From assembly GCF_000379105.1 (NCBI RefSeq), contig NZ_KB900609.1:1086240-1121105 (forward strand): a stretch of DNA of 34,866 nt, read 5' to 3'. The notes beneath the pieces are model-generated. The model saw only the letters and a program-made list of their open reading frames with translations. It was not told the DNA's origin and ran no database searches. How positions within the stretch are numbered: the stretch's first letter is position 1; each line of letters starts with the position of its first letter. Source of the DNA: Methylobacterium sp. WSM2598. Lineage in GTDB: Bacteria; Pseudomonadota; Alphaproteobacteria; Rhizobiales; Beijerinckiaceae. A program made the position numbers and the translations under genes. This document shows, in pieces, positions 31,969 to 34,866 of the stretch.

Positions 31969-32927
31969 GGCCGGGCCGGCGCCGCCTCCTCGTCGGCGCC
32001 GCCGGGGCCCTCGCGGGGCTCGGCGGGGCCGGCCTCCTCGCCCTCGCCCGGGCGCGGGGGCTGCGCACCGCGAGCCGGGCCGGGCTCGCCTTCGGGACCA
32101 CCGTGTCGCTCACGCTCGCGGGGCCGGACGCGGCCGCCCTCGAGGCGGCCCTCGCCGAGGGCTTCGCGGAGATCCGGGCGGTGGAGCGCGCCGCGAGCCT
32201 GTTTCGCGCCGACAGCGCCCTGTCGCGGCTCAACCGCGAGGGCCGGCTCGACGGGGCCGACCCGCACCTGCTCGCGCTCGCGCGCTTCGCCCTCGACCTC
32301 GCGGCGGCGAGCGCGGGGGCCTTCGACCCGACCGTGCAGCCGCTCTGGCAGGCCTGGGCCGAGGCGGCGGCGCGCGGGGCGCGCCCGACCCCCGCCGCCC
32401 TCGCGCGGGCCGGCGCCCTCGTCGACTGGCGCGAGGTCCGGATCGACGGGCACAGCCTGCGCCTGCTCCGGCCGGGCGCGGCCCTGACGCTGAACGGGAT
32501 CGCCCAGGGCTACGCCGCCGACCGGGTGATGGCGGCCCTGGCGCGCCGCGGCGTGCGGGACGCCCTCATCGACACGGGCGAGCTGGGCGCGGCCGGCCGG
32601 CGGGCGGACGGGTCGGCGTGGCGGCTCGGGATCGCCCATCCGCGGCGCGCCCGCACCCTCGCGGCGACGGTCGCGCCCTTCGCGGGCTTCGCCGCGACCT
32701 CGGGCGACTACGCCACCGCCTTCACGCCGGATTTCCGCCACCACCACATCGTCGATCCGGCCACCCGCGCCTCGCCCCCCGACCTCGCCTCGGTCACCGT
32801 CCTGGCCCCGTCGGGATTGCTGGCGGACGGGCTGTCGACCGCCGCGATGGTCCTGGGCGAGACGGGGGCCCGGGCCCTGCTCGCCCGTTACTCCGGTTGT
32901 TCAGGACATTTCATTGCAAAGATCTGA
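31965..32927 (+). CDS. apbE: FAD:protein FMN transferase
   Basis: 320 residues from GTG, overlapping the NosR-like stop by 4 bases. A twin-arginine-like N-terminus (RPGRRRLLVGAAGALAGLG) exports it. ApbE marks are FGTTVSLTL, FDPTVQPLW, the flavin/Mg2+ region LNGIAQGYAADRV, FRHHHIVDPATR and LADGLSTAAMVLG with the conserved Asp. It attaches FMN from FAD to a Thr in target proteins in the periplasm; the NosR-like protein next door is the obvious target. The last residues (SGCSGHFIAKI) lie in a locally AT-richer stretch. Confidence 0.88.
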   Translation: MRPGRRRLLVGAAGALAGLGGAGLLALARARGLRTASRAGLAFGTTVSLTLAGPDAAALEAALAEGFAEIRAVERAASLFRADSALSRLNREGRLDGADPHLLALARFALDLAAASAGAFDPTVQPLWQAWAEAAARGARPTPAALARAGALVDWREVRIDGHSLRLLRPGAALTLNGIAQGYAADRVMAALARRGVRDALIDTGELGAAGRRADGSAWRLGIAHPRRARTLAATVAPFAGFAATSGDYATAFTPDFRHHHIVDPATRASPPDLASVTVLAPSGLLADGLSTAAMVLGETGARALLARYSGCSGHFIAKI

Positions 32928-33060
32928 TCTTAACTGATCATGCCCGGCTTGCGGCGGCCGCCGTTCTCGCGCAGCCTGTGGCGAAGCCGGAAGCGGAGCG
33001 GCCGACGGGCCGGCGCGCGGCGGGGATCGGCCCGGGCCGGTTCCGTCAGGGAGGGGCCTG

Positions 33061-34215
33061 GTGGGCACGGGACGACCGATGCGGGCGCATGCCTGCGGCG
33101 TGCAGACGGCGTGGACCGAGGCGGACGGGGCCGCGCAGGCGGCCGAGGCCATCGCCGCCGCCCTCGACCGGGACGAGGTCGGCCACCTCCTGGTGTTCTT
33201 CTCCGCGGAATACGACGCCGCCGCCCTGGCCGAGGCGCTGCGGACCCGGTTTCCGGGCATCGGGGTCGCGGGCTGCACCGCCTCGGGAGAGATCTGCGCC
33301 GCGGGCGGCCTGGAGCGGGGTCTCGTCGCCGTCGCCTTCCCGCGCGAGGGCTTCCGCGTGGTCTCGACGGTCCTCACCGGCATCGATTGCCTCGACGGGG
33401 AAGCGACGGTCGCGGCGATGCGCGGGCTGCGCGCGCGGCTCGGCCAGGCCGCCCCCGTCCCGCTGCACCGCTTCGCCCTGTCGCTGATCGACGGCCGCAC
33501 CCACGCGGAGGAGAGGGTCATCTCCGCGGTGGCCTGGGGCCTCGACGCCATCCCCCTGGTGGGCGGTTCGGCCGGCGACGCCCTGACCTTCTCGCGCACC
33601 GCGCTGATCCACGACGGGCAGGCGTACCGCAACGCCGCCGTGGTGGCGGTCGTGGAGACGACCTACCCGGTCGAGATCTTCAAGATCGACAATTTCGAGC
33701 CGACGCCGGTGAAATTCGTGGTGACCGAGACCGACGCGGCCAACCGCACGGTGCGGGAGCTCAACGCCGAGCCGGCGGCCGCCGAGTACGCGCGCGCGGT
33801 CGGCCTGCGCCCGGGCGAGCTCTCGCCGATGACCTTCGCGACCCACCCGCTGGTGGTGCGGGTGGGGGGCGACTATTTCTGCCGCGCGATCCGCCGCCTC
33901 AACCCGGACGGCTCGCTCGGCCTGTTCTGCGCGATCGACGAGGGGGTGGTGCTGACTCTGGCGCGCCAGCGCGACCTCCTGGCCTCGACCGAGGAGGCTC
34001 TGGTCGACCTCGACGCGCGCCTGGGCGGCCTCGACCTCGTGATCGGCTTCGAGTGCGTGCTGCGCCGGCTCGACGCCGAGATGCACCAGATCCGACACCC
34101 GATCTCGGAACTCTATCGGAAGTACGGTGTGGTCGGCTTCGAGACGTTCGGGGAGCAGTACCGATCGACCCACCTCAACCAGACCTTCACGGGGATCGCG
34201 ATCGGCCGGATGTGA
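33061..34215 (+). CDS. FIST-domain sensory protein
   Basis: 384 residues with FIST_N then FIST_C. Seen: HLLVFFSAEYDAAALAEALR, GVAGCTASGEICAAGGLERG, the central DAIPLVGGSAGDAL, and in the C-terminal half GDYFCRAIRRLNPDGSLGLFCAIDEG and GFECVLRRLDAEM, then KYGVVGFETFGEQY near the end. FIST proteins are cytosolic sensory modules thought to bind small ligands such as amino acids, often next to signalling proteins or chemotaxis genes. The GTG at 33061 is chosen for the GGGAGGGG site 5 bases upstream; an ATG at 33079 is possible. About 130 bases separate it from apbE, so it may belong to the same island or be independent. Confidence 0.85.
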   Translation: MGTGRPMRAHACGVQTAWTEADGAAQAAEAIAAALDRDEVGHLLVFFSAEYDAAALAEALRTRFPGIGVAGCTASGEICAAGGLERGLVAVAFPREGFRVVSTVLTGIDCLDGEATVAAMRGLRARLGQAAPVPLHRFALSLIDGRTHAEERVISAVAWGLDAIPLVGGSAGDALTFSRTALIHDGQAYRNAAVVAVVETTYPVEIFKIDNFEPTPVKFVVTETDAANRTVRELNAEPAAAEYARAVGLRPGELSPMTFATHPLVVRVGGDYFCRAIRRLNPDGSLGLFCAIDEGVVLTLARQRDLLASTEEALVDLDARLGGLDLVIGFECVLRRLDAEMHQIRHPISELYRKYGVVGFETFGEQYRSTHLNQTFTGIAIGRM

Positions 34216-34279
34216 CGGGGCGCGGGGCGGCGCCCCCCGGCCGAGTGGCTGATGGACCCGCCCGAAGGGCCGTCGGCCG

Positions 34280-34567
34280 TCAGAGCCCCGGGATCGCGAA
34301 GGCCCCGCCCTCCGCCGGCCGGTCGAGGCGGCGCTGGCCGCGGGCCGGGATCGGGCGGCTGTAGGCGGCCCGCCCCGGGCCGGTGATCCGCACCCGGTCG
34401 GTGGACCCGGGCAGGTACTCCATCCAGCCCTTCGCCACGAGGTCGGCGTGGGTCTTGGGGCCGGAATAGACCTGCGCGATGGACGCCCATTCCGCGTGCA
34501 GCAGCGCGCGGAGGGCCTTGCGCTCGAGTTTCGTCGGGATGGAGGGATTGCTCGGCCGGAACGCCAT
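34280..34567 (-). CDS. Small protein of unknown function, winged-helix-like
   Basis: 95 residues, not recognised. The central part, THADLVAKGWMEYLPGSTDR followed by VRITGPGRAAY, resembles the recognition helix and wing of small winged-helix proteins (helix, KGW turn, hairpin, TPxG-like GPG). The N-terminal half is helical with ALRALLHAEWASIAQVYSG. No signal peptide. It sits between the FIST gene (convergent) and the aldehyde dehydrogenase gene (same strand, upstream). A GTG at 34579 (SAPMAF) is an alternative start. DNA binding is only a suggestion. Confidence 0.55.
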   Translation of the reverse strand: MAFRPSNPSIPTKLERKALRALLHAEWASIAQVYSGPKTHADLVAKGWMEYLPGSTDRVRITGPGRAAYSRPIPARGQRRLDRPAEGGAFAIPGL

Positions 34568-34608
34568 CGGTGCGCTCACCTGAGAGGAATTGCCAAGGCG
34601 TGGAAGGG

Positions 34609-34664
34609 GGGGAGCCGCGCGGGCGCGCGGCTCCCCGAAATCCTCGCCGGCCCGAAGGCCGGCG
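34609..34664. terminator. Two tandem hairpins after the aldehyde dehydrogenase gene
   Basis: ggggagccgcgc (34609-34620) and gcgcggctcccc (34625-34636) form a perfect 12-bp stem with loop gggc. cgccggcc (34645-34652) and ggccggcg (34657-34664) form an 8-bp stem with loop cgaa. They lie just downstream of the aldehyde dehydrogenase stop (34678) on the minus strand and before the start of the next gene, so they likely separate the two. Confidence 0.7.
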
Positions 34665-34677
34665 GGGGAGCGGGGTC

Positions 34678-34866
<189 letters not shown>

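Overview
The window is very GC-rich and densely coded, with frequent 4-bp ATGA/GTGA stop/start overlaps and many GTG starts. Gene content points to a methylotrophic alphaproteobacterium of the Methylobacterium/Methylorubrum type. The support is a lanthanide-type PQQ alcohol dehydrogenase with its PedF cytochrome and MoxJ-like partner, an HWE-family sensor kinase, a candidate EcfG-type stress promoter and many periplasmic quinoprotein genes. The genus is an inference from content; no marker gene is present. No tRNA, rRNA, CRISPR array, transposase or phage gene was seen.

Left part (1-5.9 kb): a VOC-fold protein (+); then on the minus strand a secreted sorbosone-dehydrogenase-like quinoprotein with a fused cytochrome c, a zinc-less alcohol dehydrogenase/quinone oxidoreductase broken by an in-frame amber codon, and a long-form purC. 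A methyltransferase gene (+) diverges from this group. A 17-bp tandem repeat (four copies) lies before the next operon.

5.9-12.5 kb (+): a complete branched-chain-type ABC importer (binding protein, LivH, LivM, LivG, LivF), then a cupin and a FAD aromatic-ring-hydroxylase-like monooxygenase, probably one uptake-and-oxidation unit. 12.7-18.2 kb (-): a six-gene operon of a polar-amino-acid-type ABC importer (binding protein, permease, ATPase), a short-chain dehydrogenase that has lost its catalytic Tyr and Lys, a muconate-cycloisomerase-like enolase-superfamily enzyme and a DadA-like FAD oxidoreductase. The substrate is not deducible from sequence.

18.4-24.0 kb: a small conserved-looking protein, a two-gene DUF2382 (YsnF/AvaK) stress operon behind a candidate EcfG promoter, a 64-residue four-cysteine protein, an 826-residue PAS-GAF-PAS-HWE kinase-receiver hybrid, and an 86-residue membrane-anchored or secreted protein of unknown function.

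24.1-34.9 kb is the most interesting section, a periplasmic alcohol-oxidation island. One arm (-) encodes cytochrome c PedF, a MoxJ-like binding protein and an ExaF/PedH-type PQQ alcohol dehydrogenase with the lanthanide-specific Asp. The divergent arm (+) encodes an ABC-type binding protein without permease, a YVTN beta-propeller, a NosR-like membrane iron-sulfur flavoprotein, its likely flavin transferase ApbE, and a FIST sensor protein. The window ends inside an ExaC/AldB-type aldehyde dehydrogenase (-), which would oxidise the aldehyde product. The divergent promoter region carries a 9-bp inverted repeat plus a third half-site, and a 10-bp element from it recurs upstream of the 86-residue protein.
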